Source of the DNA: DATAEE01 sp963725145
Lineage (GTDB): Bacteria; Acidobacteriota; Vicinamibacteria; Vicinamibacterales; 2-12-FULL-66-21
Assembly: GCA_963725145.1 (NCBI GenBank)
Contig: CAVRXL010000008.1
Location: 1-64,000, forward strand
Direction: 5' to 3'
DNA: 64,000 bases
The translations under genes were made by a program, and so were the position numbers. Positions within the stretch are counted from its first letter, which is position 1. Each line of letters begins with the position of its first letter. Under the pieces are notes generated by a model that saw only the letters and a list, made by a program, of their open reading frames with translations, did no database searches and was not told the DNA's origin. Shown here one piece after another: positions 37,723 through 46,212 of this stretch.

Positions 37723-38505
37723 ATGACCGTTGCCGTTTCAACCCTGCTCGGACGCCCCCTTTGGTACGAACTGATGACGACGGACATGAAAGCCGCAGAG
37801 ACGTTCTACAGGAACGTCGTCGGCTGGACGTCGGCGCCGTTCGAGGCTTCGCCTCAGCCGTACACCATGTTCAATCGCACGGAACAGATTCCGGTCGCCG
37901 GCCTCATGACGAAGCCAGAGGAGATCAACGCCCCGCCATTCTGGGCCATGTATGTCGGCGTGCCGAAGCTCGAAGAGGCAGTTGCGCACATCAAGCGGCT
38001 CGGCGGCGGCGAGTGTTCGCCGGCGATCGAGGTCCCCACGGTCGGGCGGATGCAGATGATGAACGATCCGCAGGGCGCCGCCTTCTACATCTACGAGCCG
38101 TCGACCGAACAGCAGCCGGAGGTCGCGGCAGAAGTAGGCGAGGCGTCGTGGCACGAGCTGATGACCACCGACGCAGCCGCGGCGCTGAAGTTCTATAGCG
38201 AGGTATTCGGCTGGCAGGCGAGCGAGACGATGGACATGGGGGAAATGGGCAAGTACTACATGTTCAACCGTCCTCACGGGATGATCGGCGGCATGATGAA
38301 CAAGCCGCCCGAGATGGCGCAGGTGCCGTCGAACTGGCAGATCTACTTCCGCGTGCCCGATATCCCCGCCGCCACCGAGCGCATCAAGGCCAACGGCGGC
38401 AAGATCCTCAATGGGCCGATGGAGGTTCCCGGCGGCGACTGGATCGTGAACGCGATGGATCCGCAGGGCGCTGCCTTCGCGCTTCACGCGAAGAAGGTGC
38501 AGTAA
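37723..38505 (+). CDS. tandem-domain VOC family protein
   Basis: This 260-residue protein has two glyoxalase-fold domains, about 10-125 and 140-258. Each opens WYELMTTDMKAAETFYRNVV or WHELMTTDAAAALKFYSEVF and closes NDPQGAAFYIYEP or MDPQGAAFALHAK, an internal duplication. Such double VOC proteins are common in soil bacteria and are often annotated as hydroxylase or glyoxalase. Cofactor and substrate are unknown. GGAGG lies 6 nt before the ATG. Confidence 0.88.
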   Translation: MTVAVSTLLGRPLWYELMTTDMKAAETFYRNVVGWTSAPFEASPQPYTMFNRTEQIPVAGLMTKPEEINAPPFWAMYVGVPKLEEAVAHIKRLGGGECSPAIEVPTVGRMQMMNDPQGAAFYIYEPSTEQQPEVAAEVGEASWHELMTTDAAAALKFYSEVFGWQASETMDMGEMGKYYMFNRPHGMIGGMMNKPPEMAQVPSNWQIYFRVPDIPAATERIKANGGKILNGPMEVPGGDWIVNAMDPQGAAFALHAKKVQ

Positions 38506-38524
38506 GCGTCTCTCCGAACAGCAC

Positions 38525-38555
38525 GGCGCTGCGCGGCCGTCGGGCCCGCAGCGCC
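38525..38555. repeat. GC-rich hairpin after VOC gene
   Basis: GGCGCTGCG (38525-38533) pairs with CGCAGCGCC (38547-38555), followed by GCGCTACGC. It is likely a member of the GCGCTAC-flanked palindrome set and may also end the VOC transcript. Confidence 0.5.
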
Positions 38556-38620
38556 GCGCTACGCTCCCGATCCGCACGACAAGGCGCCTGTCCCGAAACG
38601 GAAGTAGAGTAAGCGCAGGC

Positions 38621-39922
38621 ATGAGCGTCGGAGCGTGGACCAGGCGCGGGATCGGGCTCGCGACGATCGTGGGAGTGTCCGCCTGGCCGTCGGCGCGAGT
38701 CGAGGTGCCAGCCTGGCGCCAGTGGGGCGGCCCGAACCGCAACTTCATCGTCGAGGCCACGGGGCTCTCCAGCAAGTGGCCCGAAGCCGGGCCGCGCGTG
38801 ATCTGGAGCCGTCCGCTCGGCACCGGCCATTCGGCGATCGTCGCAGATGAGGGCCGGTTGTTCACCATGTACCGCGTCGGCAACGGCCGCACGCGCGGCG
38901 GCCCGTTCGACCCTGAAGAATCGGTCATCGCGCTCGATGCGGCCACGGGCAAGACGATCTGGGAGCACAAGTACGCCTCCAAGATCGAGGATTTCAGCTT
39001 CGGAGCGGGACCGCACTCGACCCCGCTCGTGGTGGGCGACCGGCTCTTCACGAGCGGCACCAACAAGCAGATCTTCGCGTTCGACAAGAAGACCGGCAAG
39101 GTGCTGTGGTCGCACGATTTGATCGCGGACTTCAACGCGCCGTCGCTCCTCATCCGTCCCGTCGTCAAGGTGGGCTACGGGTGCAGCTTCATCGCGTACC
39201 GCGACACCATCATCTGCAGCGTTGGCGGGCCGGGGCAGTCGGTGATGGCGTTCCGGCAGAGCGATGGCGCCGTCGTATGGAAGAGCGGCCACTTTCTGAT
39301 CTCCGACGCCGCGCCGATCCTCATCACCGTCGGCGGGAGAGACCAGGTCGTCTTCCTGGGCGGAGGCACGGTCACCGGGCTGGATCCGGCGAACGGGACC
39401 GTCCTCTGGTCCCATCCGCACGATCCGGGAAACGACCTCAATTGCGGGACACCGTTATGGGGGAACGACAACATTCTGTTCGTGTCCTCGGCGTACAAGG
39501 CCGGCAGCCGCGCGATTCGGCTGACGCAGCAGGGGAATGTGACACACGCTGAAGAACTCTGGTTCACGAACCGCGTGCGCTTCATGTTTCTCAGTGCCAT
39601 CCGGCTGGGCGACTACGTGTACGGCACGACCGGTGATTTCGGTCCCGCGTTTCTGACCGCGCTCAACGTCAAGACGGGGCAGGCGGCGTGGCAGCATCGT
39701 GGGTTCGGACGGGCGAGCCTGATTTACGCGGACGGAAAAGCCATCATCATGGATGAAGACGGCGATCTGGCGCTTGCCACGTTGACTCCTGAAGGTGTGA
39801 CGATCCTGTCCCAGGCCAAAGTGTTCGACACCACGTCGTGGACGGTGCCCACGCTCGTTGGCACGACGCTTTACGCGCGCGACCGCGAGAAGATCGTCTC
39901 GCTCGATCTGGGGGCCCAGTGA
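38621..39922 (+). CDS. PQQ-like beta-propeller repeat protein
   Basis: This 433-residue exported propeller has a signal-like N-terminus (RRGIGLATIVGVSAWPSARV). PQQ-type blades repeat the pattern AxDxxTGKxxW: IALDAATGKTIWEHKY, FAFDKKTGKVLWSHDL, GLDPANGTVLWSHPHD and NVKTGQAAWQHRG. The opening WRQWGGPNRNFI is typical of the family in acidobacteria and planctomycetes. No quinoprotein dehydrogenase domain is present, so it is more likely structural or sensory than an enzyme. Its TGA overlaps the next gene's GTG. Confidence 0.85.
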   Translation: MSVGAWTRRGIGLATIVGVSAWPSARVEVPAWRQWGGPNRNFIVEATGLSSKWPEAGPRVIWSRPLGTGHSAIVADEGRLFTMYRVGNGRTRGGPFDPEESVIALDAATGKTIWEHKYASKIEDFSFGAGPHSTPLVVGDRLFTSGTNKQIFAFDKKTGKVLWSHDLIADFNAPSLLIRPVVKVGYGCSFIAYRDTIICSVGGPGQSVMAFRQSDGAVVWKSGHFLISDAAPILITVGGRDQVVFLGGGTVTGLDPANGTVLWSHPHDPGNDLNCGTPLWGNDNILFVSSAYKAGSRAIRLTQQGNVTHAEELWFTNRVRFMFLSAIRLGDYVYGTTGDFGPAFLTALNVKTGQAAWQHRGFGRASLIYADGKAIIMDEDGDLALATLTPEGVTILSQAKVFDTTSWTVPTLVGTTLYARDREKIVSLDLGAQ

Positions 39923-40458
39923 GGCGCGCGCTCCCGGCAGCGGTGTTCGCGACGGCTCATGTCGCTCTCGCGCTTGCGCAGGCTCCTGACTTCTCGGGCA
40001 CCTGGCGGCTCGACGCCGAGCGAAGCCGCATCACGCCAACCGCGGGCCTGGCGGGTCTTGCGGGCGCCGGCGCACCGGCCACGCTTCACGTGACGCAGCC
40101 GGCAAATGGCACGCTCGTGATCGAAAGCCAGATCAACGAAGGACACGCGCGACTCTACAAAGCAGGCATCAGGATTGTGACTCCCGTGACGGTGGGACCG
40201 GGAGGAAGCGTCGCGATGACGTCGAAGTGGGACGGCCGCACGCTCGTGAGCGAAGGGACTCGGGAGTCCTCGTCCGGAACGTTCACGAGTGTCCAGCAGA
40301 TCAAGGAGGTCATCGGGATTGCGGCGGATGGCCGGACGCTGACGATCGAAATCACAACCAACGGTCCCGAGGGGACGAGCACGAGTACGTTGATGTATAC
40401 GCGGATAGTCGACGTTGGGCCGTGCAAGACCTGGCCGACGCCGTGCAAGATCCCATGA
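39919..40458 (+). CDS. exported protein of unknown function, coupled to the propeller gene
   Basis: This 179-residue protein starts at a GTG overlapping the upstream stop (GTGA). It has a signal peptide (RRALPAAVFATAHVALALAQ) and then a beta-rich lipocalin-like domain opening DFSGTWRLDAERSRI. That phrase is common to many acidobacterial exported proteins of unknown role. Two cysteines near the C-terminus (GPCKTWPTPCK) may form a disulphide. It is translationally coupled to the PQQ-like propeller protein, which suggests a joint periplasmic function. Confidence 0.75.
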   Translation: MRRALPAAVFATAHVALALAQAPDFSGTWRLDAERSRITPTAGLAGLAGAGAPATLHVTQPANGTLVIESQINEGHARLYKAGIRIVTPVTVGPGGSVAMTSKWDGRTLVSEGTRESSSGTFTSVQQIKEVIGIAADGRTLTIEITTNGPEGTSTSTLMYTRIVDVGPCKTWPTPCKIP

Positions 40459-40461
40459 CAG

Positions 40462-40488
40462 GTAGCGCAGCCCTTTAGGGCTGCTACT
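40462..40488. repeat. GTAGCGCAGCCC palindrome
   Basis: GCAGCCCT-TT-AGGGCTGC with flanking GTAGC and CTAC. It is a near-twin of the element at 26301-26318. It lies between convergent genes and may serve as a bidirectional transcription end. Confidence 0.65.
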
Positions 40489-40494
40489 GCCGTA

Positions 40495-41100
40495 TCAGAA
40501 CGGCATCAACACGCTCACCTGCGCGCCGATCGCTTCGATGTCCGGATTCCGGTCGCGTCCAGCCAGTCCGTTGTTCGAGAAGTGAATCCATCGCACGGCG
40601 GCGAGCGCGTGAAATCCGTGCGCGACGCGCACCGTCACGCCGCCGCCACCTTGCGCGATGTAATTGAACGTCGTGCCACGCGGTGGAATCGACGTATCGG
40701 CGTCGGAAACGCCGACACCGAATTCCCAATAAACCGACAGGCGCGCGCGTCGATACACTCGGCCCCGCACGCCCATCGTCCCCCCGAGGACCAGCCCGTC
40801 GGCGCCGCGCTGGGACACGTACGAAAACGGCCACGCCACCGTCAGGACCACGCCTTTCCCCAGACCGTACGTGAAGCCGGTCGACACCCCGTAAATCTCT
40901 TCGTGATTCAGGTTGTAATTCCAGGCTTCCAGCTCCACCTGCCCGCCGAGTTCGACGGCCCACGCGCGCCGCGCGAAGGGATCGTCGTGACGAGGAGGGT
41001 CCGCCGCCTGCGCCGACGCGGCCCTCGTGGCCGCAACGAAGAAGATCAGAAGTATCGTTAGGCCGATGCCGCGCCGGCGGACGGGTCTGGCTGGAGCCAT
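40495..41100 (-). CDS. PagL-like lipid A 3-O-deacylase (acyloxyacyl hydrolase)
   Basis: This 201-residue outer-membrane barrel has a signal peptide (RRRGIGLTILLIFFVAATRA, then ASA). The body shows alternating beta strands, and the C-terminal motif WIHFSNNGLAGRDRNPDIEA is close to the PagL active-site segment, with His173-x-Ser175. The terminal VLMPF ends in Phe, as outer-membrane proteins do. PagL removes the 3-O acyl chain of lipid A. The ATG at 41100 makes its start overlap by 35 bp the start of the divergent gene at 41066. Confidence 0.75.
   Translation of the reverse strand: MAPARPVRRRGIGLTILLIFFVAATRAASAQAADPPRHDDPFARRAWAVELGGQVELEAWNYNLNHEEIYGVSTGFTYGLGKGVVLTVAWPFSYVSQRGADGLVLGGTMGVRGRVYRRARLSVYWEFGVGVSDADTSIPPRGTTFNYIAQGGGGVTVRVAHGFHALAAVRWIHFSNNGLAGRDRNPDIEAIGAQVSVLMPF
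41053..41058 (+). promoter_or_regulatory. -10-like box 7 nt before the outer-membrane protein start
   Basis: TATCGT is followed by TAGGCCG and the ATG at 41066. It lies inside the first codons of the divergent PagL-like gene, so the two promoters must overlap coding sequence. Confidence 0.35.
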
Positions 41101-42139
41101 GCTCGCGCTCGTAGTCGCCTCTGGGCCGGCGTGGGCGCAGGAGCGCGTCACGCTCCGTAGTGACATTCTGTTTTACGGCGACAACGCCGAGTTCCGCAAC
41201 CCGTTTCGAGAAGGGGAGACCGTTTTCGGCGCCGCGGCGCGCGTCGCGTTCGTTGCGGACATCACGGATCGCGTGCGCCTGTCGCTGGGCGCGTTCGGCA
41301 ACATCAGGTTCGGCGGGGACGACGCCTTCGACCTCGCGCGGCCGATCGTCGCGCTCGAGGTTCACGGCCGCCGTTCATCGTTCGTCTTCGGCACGCTCCC
41401 AGGGCCCCACGTCGGCGATCCTCCGGGCCCCGACCGCACCGGCCCTCATGGTCTGCTGCCGCCCCTCCAGCGCGAGACCCTCGCCTTCGATCGACCGTAC
41501 GAGGCCGGCCTGCAGTGGAACTTCCGTGGATCCAGGCTGCGGCACGAGATGTGGCTGAACTGGCAGCGGGTCAACACGCCCGACCACCGCGAGCGTCTCG
41601 ACGCCGGCGTCGCGGGCGACGTCGGCGTGACGGGTCCGTTCGCGATCCCCTTTCAGTTTCACGTCGTGCACGAAGGGGGGCAGTTGTTCGCGTCCGGCCC
41701 AGTCAACGACAGCCTCGCGCTCGCAACCGGGGTTGTCGTGCGAGGCCGCGCGGGTCCGCTCGACGTGGCGTCGATCGAGATCTACGGCCTGTTGTCGCGG
41801 TTCGTGCCGGATCGCAGCACGCCGGTTCGAAGCCGGGATGGCGGCGCGTTTTTCGGCCGCGTTTCAGCAGAAGATCGCGGCTGGCGCGGCCACATTCTCT
41901 TCTGGCGCGGAGACGACTTCATCAAGGCCGAAGGCGATCCAAACTATCAGTCCATCCGCCGGGATGGATCCCGGTATCGCGGTGTTCGTGACTACGCGGA
42001 GACCGGGCTGACCCGCACGTTCCGGCTTGCACCGGAGGTACGGATCGAAGCGTCCGGACGAATCCATCGCGTCGAGAAAGATTACGGGTACACCTACCGC
42101 GTCGTCGCCGTGGCCGGAGTGGGTTGGCGCTTACGTTAA
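41066..42139 (+). CDS. probable outer-membrane beta-barrel protein of unknown function
   Basis: This 357-residue protein has a signal peptide (MPRRRTGLAGAMLALVVASG, cleaved near AWAQ). The body alternates polar and hydrophobic residues with frequent aromatic-Gly ends (RLSLGAFGNIRFG, FEVHG-type strands, HILFWRGDDFIKAEG), fitting a barrel. The C-terminus, YTYRVVAVAGVGWRLR, resembles a last strand but ends in Arg rather than Phe or Trp. No family was recognised. It ends just before the amidohydrolase, whose ribosome site overlaps its stop, so they are likely co-transcribed. Confidence 0.65.
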   Translation: MPRRRTGLAGAMLALVVASGPAWAQERVTLRSDILFYGDNAEFRNPFREGETVFGAAARVAFVADITDRVRLSLGAFGNIRFGGDDAFDLARPIVALEVHGRRSSFVFGTLPGPHVGDPPGPDRTGPHGLLPPLQRETLAFDRPYEAGLQWNFRGSRLRHEMWLNWQRVNTPDHRERLDAGVAGDVGVTGPFAIPFQFHVVHEGGQLFASGPVNDSLALATGVVVRGRAGPLDVASIEIYGLLSRFVPDRSTPVRSRDGGAFFGRVSAEDRGWRGHILFWRGDDFIKAEGDPNYQSIRRDGSRYRGVRDYAETGLTRTFRLAPEVRIEASGRIHRVEKDYGYTYRVVAVAGVGWRLR

Positions 42140-42151
42140 AGGAGGATGTCG

Positions 42152-43510
42152 ATGCGGATTCGAATCGTCGCCGCCGCGCTCGCCGCGGTTGGCGCCCTCG
42201 TGGCGATGGTCACGATCGAGGGGCAGGGGCAGACGAAACCTGTCAAGGCGCTCGTCGGCGGCACGCTCATCGACGGCTACGGCGGCCGTCCGCTCCGGAA
42301 CAGCGTGGTTCTGATCGAGGGAGAGCGCATCACGGCGGTCGGCCAGGTCGGTTCGCTGGCGGTGCCCCCCGCCGCAGAGGTCATCTCGACCGAAGCGATG
42401 AGCGTGCTGCCCGGCCTCTGGGACATGCACGTCCACCTCATGATCAACGGCCACAGCGACTACACCCACTGGGACAAGACATACCCGGCGCAGTTCGAGC
42501 CGGTCATCATGCCCGCCTCCGCGAAGCAGCTGCTGATGGCGGGCGTGACCAGCGCGCGCGATCTGGGTGCGCCGCTCGAGGCCTCCGTCAACGTCCGCAA
42601 CCGCATCCACGCAGGCAAGATACCGGGTCCGACGATGTACATGTCCGGGCCCTTCCTTCAGCACGAGCCGTACCCCGGCACCGAGGTGTTTCGGTGGGGC
42701 GTGAAAGGGCCGGACGACGCCCGCGCGAAAGTGCGGAAGCTGGCCGACGGCGGCGTCGACGTGATCAAGCTGATCGATCAGGATCAGATGACGCTCGACG
42801 AGGTCCAGGCAATCGTGGACGAGGCGCATCGCCGCGGCAAGCCGGTCGTCGCGCACGCGCACCGGCCGGAGGAGATCCGGCGGGGCCTCGCGGCCGGCGT
42901 CGACTGCTTCGAGCACACGGGGCTGGCCAGCTCTCCCGAGTATCCGGAGGACATCATCGCGATGCTGCGCGAGCGGACGGCGAACATGGCGCGCGGGCCC
43001 CTTTTCTGGACGCCGACGATCGAGGGCCTCTTCAACTACGAGTACGTCCGCGACAACCCCGAGCACCTGGACGACCCGGCGTGGCGGGAGGGCCTCCCGC
43101 CTGACATCGTGGCCGACATCAAGCAATCGATCCAGCATCCGGGTCAGCTGTCGTACTTCCAGGCCACGCCGGCGCGCCGTCCAACGCTGCCGCGGAAATT
43201 CAAGCAGCTTCAGGAATCGGGCGTCACGCTGCTCGTCGGCACCGACAGCGGGATCCCGATGAAGTTCCACAGCTCGTCGACCTGGCGCGAGCTGGACGCC
43301 TGGGTGAACCTGCTCGGCGTGGACGCGATGACGGCGATTCGAGGCGCGACGTACTGGCCGTCGGTGGCGATGAAAGTGGACCGCGAGGTCGGGACGATCA
43401 GCCCGGGCAAATATGCCGACGTGATTGCCGTGAAGGGAGACGTGCTGCGCTACATCGCGCTCCTGCAGCGCGTGGACATCGTCATCAAGCACGGGAAGCG
43501 GTATCGGTAA
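42152..43510 (+). CDS. exported amidohydrolase
   Basis: This 452-residue protein has GGAGG 6 nt before the ATG at 42152, preferred over the ATG at 42146 that abuts the ribosome site. The signal is MRIRIVAAALAAVGALVAMV. Motifs are LVGGTLIDGYGGRP, GLWDMHVHLMING (HxH), VIKLIDQDQMTLDEVQ with the probable Lys ligand, AHAHRPEEIRRGLAAGVDCF with EHTG, and VGTDSGIPMKFH with the catalytic Asp. It resembles the imidazolonepropionase-like and prolidase-like amidohydrolases elsewhere in the window. Its 3' end overlaps by 26 bp the convergent peroxiredoxin gene. Confidence 0.85.
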   Translation: MRIRIVAAALAAVGALVAMVTIEGQGQTKPVKALVGGTLIDGYGGRPLRNSVVLIEGERITAVGQVGSLAVPPAAEVISTEAMSVLPGLWDMHVHLMINGHSDYTHWDKTYPAQFEPVIMPASAKQLLMAGVTSARDLGAPLEASVNVRNRIHAGKIPGPTMYMSGPFLQHEPYPGTEVFRWGVKGPDDARAKVRKLADGGVDVIKLIDQDQMTLDEVQAIVDEAHRRGKPVVAHAHRPEEIRRGLAAGVDCFEHTGLASSPEYPEDIIAMLRERTANMARGPLFWTPTIEGLFNYEYVRDNPEHLDDPAWREGLPPDIVADIKQSIQHPGQLSYFQATPARRPTLPRKFKQLQESGVTLLVGTDSGIPMKFHSSSTWRELDAWVNLLGVDAMTAIRGATYWPSVAMKVDREVGTISPGKYADVIAVKGDVLRYIALLQRVDIVIKHGKRYR

Positions 43511-43988
43511 CCCGCTCCACGCCCAGTTCCCCCAGCTTGGCTGCGATGTCCTCCGCCGACGTCCCGGGCTTGATCGACTTGTCGATCTCGAGGATCCGGC
43601 CGTCCTTTCCGATGTAGTAGGTCCAGCGATTCGCGAAGCCGACGAGCCCGAGCACGCCGTACGCCCTGGCGACCTCCTTCGTCGGATCGCTCAGGATGGG
43701 AAAGTCCGCGTGCTCCCGTGCCGCGAAGCCCGAATTGTCCTCGAGCGGGTCGGTGCTGGCCATGAAGTACGCGACGTTGTGCTTCTTGATCAGGCGGCCC
43801 TTCTCCGCGAGCGACTTGCACTCGATCGTGCAGCCGCGCGTGAACGCCTTCGGAAACCAGGCAATCACAACCGCCTGTCGGCCCTTGAAGTCGGACAACG
43901 TGTACGTCTTGCCGTCCGAGGCCTGGAGCGTGAAATCCGGCGCGTGATCGCCGGCCTTGAGCTCGGCGCGCTTTCCTAGCAGTCCCAT
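43485..43988 (-). CDS. thioredoxin-dependent peroxiredoxin (AhpC/TSA or Bcp-like)
   Basis: This 167-residue peroxiredoxin has GDHAPDFTLQASDGKTYTLS, then FPKAFTRGCTIECKSLAEKG holding the peroxidatic Cys and a second Cys four residues later, followed by ASTDPLEDNSGFAA and FPILSDPTKEVARAYGVLG. The usual TPGCT motif is TRGCT here. TAGGAG 5 nt before the ATG at 43988 sets the start. It reduces hydroperoxides in the cytoplasm, probably via thioredoxin or bacillithiol. It overlaps the amidohydrolase at the 3' end and follows corA by 7 nt. Confidence 0.88.
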   Translation of the reverse strand: MGLLGKRAELKAGDHAPDFTLQASDGKTYTLSDFKGRQAVVIAWFPKAFTRGCTIECKSLAEKGRLIKKHNVAYFMASTDPLEDNSGFAAREHADFPILSDPTKEVARAYGVLGLVGFANRWTYYIGKDGRILEIDKSIKPGTSAEDIAAKLGELGVERVTDTASRA

Positions 43989-43995
43989 GTCACTC

Positions 43996-45009
43996 CTACA
44001 GCCAGCCGGAGCGCTTGAAGCCGGCATACAGCGCGCCGCAGGCGCCGATCATCGTCGCCAGCGCGAGGAAGTATCCGTACTTCCACCTGAGCTCCGGCAT
44101 CGACTCGAAGTTCATGCCCCAGATGCCAGCGATCGCGGTCGGCACCGCGATGATGGCAGCCCACGCCGCCAGGCGTTTCGTATGCTCGTTCTGTTCGGAG
44201 GAGATCAGCGACAGGTTGGCCTCGAGCGCCATCGTCAAGAGCTCGCGCTGGGTGTCGATCATCTCGTTGATGCGGACGACGTGATCGTACACGTCCCGGA
44301 AGTACGGGCGCGTGTCGGCCGGGATGAGGTTGTGCTCGAACCGGACGAGTCGATTGCAGACGTCGACGAGCGGCGAGACCGCGCGCTTCAGGCGGAGCAG
44401 GTCGCGCTTCAGCGCGTAAATGTGCGCGGTGGCGGCCCGGCCCGGGCGCTCCGAGAAGATCTCGTCTTCGATCCCCTCCAGATCGTCCTCGAGCTGCGCC
44501 GCGATCGGAAAGTACTGGTCCACGATGAAGTCCATGAGCGCGTAGAGCACGTACCCAGGACCTTTCACGAGCAGCTGAGGGGTCGCCTCGCACCGGGCAC
44601 GGAGGCCGACGTGCGACTGCAACGAGCCGTGGCGGACCGAGACCACGTAGCGCGGGCCGATGAAGACATGGGTCTCGCCGAACTCGAGCCCGGTCCCGCC
44701 GTGAGCCAACTGCGCCGTCCGGAGCACGACGAACAGCGAGTTGTCGTACTGCTCGATCTTGGGCCGCTGGTGCGCCGTGTGTGCGTCCTCGACCGCAAGA
44801 TCGTGGAGGCCGAACTGCCGCTGCACGCGGGCCAGCACGTCCGCGCTCGGCTCGTACAGGCCGATCCAGACGAACCTGTCCTCCTGCCGCAGCGCGTCGC
44901 CGATCTTGTCGATCGACAGGTCGGCCACGCGGCATCCGCCGGAGTAGGCGGCGCAGTTGATGACGCCGGGCTCGATCGGTTCCGGCGGCCGGGCGGCCGG
45001 GATCGCCAT
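43996..45009 (-). CDS. CorA-family divalent cation transporter
   Basis: This 337-residue protein has a large cytoplasmic domain and two C-terminal membrane helices. The signature GMN at 298-300 (IWGMNFESMPELRWKYGY) ends the first helix, and the second ends FKRSGWL with basic residues. FVWIGLYEPSADVLARVQRQ and DAHTAHQRPKIEQYDNSLFV are typical N-domain segments. It transports Mg2+ or Co2+, or exports Zn2+. A TAGAAT box ends 7 nt before the ATG without a clear Shine-Dalgarno. Confidence 0.92.
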   Translation of the reverse strand: MAIPAARPPEPIEPGVINCAAYSGGCRVADLSIDKIGDALRQEDRFVWIGLYEPSADVLARVQRQFGLHDLAVEDAHTAHQRPKIEQYDNSLFVVLRTAQLAHGGTGLEFGETHVFIGPRYVVSVRHGSLQSHVGLRARCEATPQLLVKGPGYVLYALMDFIVDQYFPIAAQLEDDLEGIEDEIFSERPGRAATAHIYALKRDLLRLKRAVSPLVDVCNRLVRFEHNLIPADTRPYFRDVYDHVVRINEMIDTQRELLTMALEANLSLISSEQNEHTKRLAAWAAIIAVPTAIAGIWGMNFESMPELRWKYGYFLALATMIGACGALYAGFKRSGWL

Positions 45010-45016
45010 ACGCGGG

Positions 45017-45022
45017 ATTCTA
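45017..45022 (-). promoter_or_regulatory. -10-like box 7 nt before corA
   Basis: TAGAAT on the minus strand (overlapping TATAGA) is followed by CCCGCGT and the ATG at 45009. This suggests a leaderless transcript. Confidence 0.45.
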
Positions 45023-45063
45023 TACTGGACTCAGAACTCAGAACTCAAGACTGCGCAGTCAGG

Positions 45064-45132
45064 AGTCATGAGTCATGAGTCATGAGTTATGAGTTATGAG
45101 TCATGAGTTATGAGTCGTGAGTCGTGAGTCAG
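45064..45132. repeat. heptanucleotide tandem repeat
   Basis: There are nine head-to-tail copies of AGTYRTG (AGTCATG, AGTTATG and AGTCGTG variants) at 45064-45126, plus a partial AGTCAG. They lie in the divergent spacer between corA and fpg, ending 4 nt before the fpg ATG. Inverted ACTCAGAACTCA units precede it at 45040-45055. Copy number should vary between strains. Confidence 0.9.
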
Positions 45133-45136
45133 AACT

Positions 45137-46045
45137 ATGCCGGAGCTGCCTGACCTCACCGCCTACCTCACCGCGCTCGAGCCGCGGGTCGTCGGCCAGC
45201 CGCTTCAGGCCGTGACGCTCGCGCGGCCGTTCTTTCTGCGCAGCGTCGAGCCGCCGCTCGAGGCGGCGAGCGGCCGCCGCGTGAAAAGCCTGCAGCTGCT
45301 CGGCAAGCGGATCGTCTTCGCGCTCGAAGACGATCTCTACCTCGTCCTCCACCTGATGATCGCCGGCCGGCTCCGCTGGCGCGACCCCGGCACGCGGCCG
45401 AAGAGCAAGGTCGATCAGGCGACGTTCGATTTTCCTGACGGGACGCTGCTCGTCACCGAGGCGGGCTCGCGCAAGCGGGCCTCGCTGCACGTGGTCGTCG
45501 GCGCGTCGCTCGCCGATCACGATCCCGGCGGCATCGACGTGCTCGGGGCGGATCTGCCGGTGTTCGCGGAAGCCCTGCGGCGCGAGACGCACACGGTCAA
45601 GCGCGCGCTGACGGATCCCACGACGTTCAGCGGAATCGGCAACGCGTACTCGGACGAGATCCTGCACGCCGCGCGCCTGTCGCCGCTCAAGCTGACCGAC
45701 GCGCTCACCGACCGCGAGATCCGCGTGCTGCACGAGGCGACGACGACAACGCTGCGCGCGTGGATCGACCGGCTCACCGCCGAGGCGCGCCAGGCGTTTC
45801 CGGAAAAGGTCACCGCCTTCCGGCCGGACATGGCCGTCCACGGACGGTTCGGCAAGCCGTGTCCGACCTGCGGCACGCCGATTCAGCGCGTCGTCTTCGC
45901 GCGAAACGAGATGAACTACTGCCCGTCGTGTCAGACCGGCGGCCGGCTGCTCGCGGACCGCGCCCTCTCGCGACTACTGGCGAAAGACTGGCCGCGCACG
46001 CTGGAGGAACTGGAGGCGCGACGAAGGTCGCGGAGCGCAGGATGA
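45137..46045 (+). CDS. mutM: formamidopyrimidine-DNA glycosylase family protein
   Basis: This 302-residue base-excision glycosylase of the Fpg/Nei family starts MPELPD, giving catalytic Pro2 and Glu3. Also seen are LQLLGKRIVFALEDDLYLVL with the conserved Lys, HLMIAGRLRW, FSGIGNAYSDEILHAARLSP (helix-two-turn-helix) and a C-terminal zinc finger with Cys242, 245, 262 and 265 (CPTCGTP and CPSCQTGG). PELPD instead of the more common PELPE is seen in some Nei-like members. It removes oxidised purines or pyrimidines. The heptamer repeat immediately upstream replaces a normal leader, so expression could vary with repeat number. Confidence 0.9.
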   Translation: MPELPDLTAYLTALEPRVVGQPLQAVTLARPFFLRSVEPPLEAASGRRVKSLQLLGKRIVFALEDDLYLVLHLMIAGRLRWRDPGTRPKSKVDQATFDFPDGTLLVTEAGSRKRASLHVVVGASLADHDPGGIDVLGADLPVFAEALRRETHTVKRALTDPTTFSGIGNAYSDEILHAARLSPLKLTDALTDREIRVLHEATTTTLRAWIDRLTAEARQAFPEKVTAFRPDMAVHGRFGKPCPTCGTPIQRVVFARNEMNYCPSCQTGGRLLADRALSRLLAKDWPRTLEELEARRRSRSAG

Positions 46046-46212
46046 GGGAACCCGCTCGGGCATGCCCTTCGACTACGCTCAGGGCAGGCCGGTTTTCGTC
46101 ATTGCATTACACGTTTGTCGGGGGCCATCAGGACACACGCTGATTCTCGGCCTGAAATCGCACCTTTCGCGGCATGCGCCTTGCGCACTCTGGAACGCTC
46201 CAGAGGTGTCCG

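Noticed and set aside
42131..43492. Minus-strand 453-codon frame opposite the amidohydrolase
   Set aside because: Shadow frame rich in Arg/His with no domain. The plus strand carries all amidohydrolase motifs.
45064..45132. Possible CRISPR array
   Set aside because: Units are 7 bp with no spacers. It is a simple tandem repeat. No cas gene occurs in the window.
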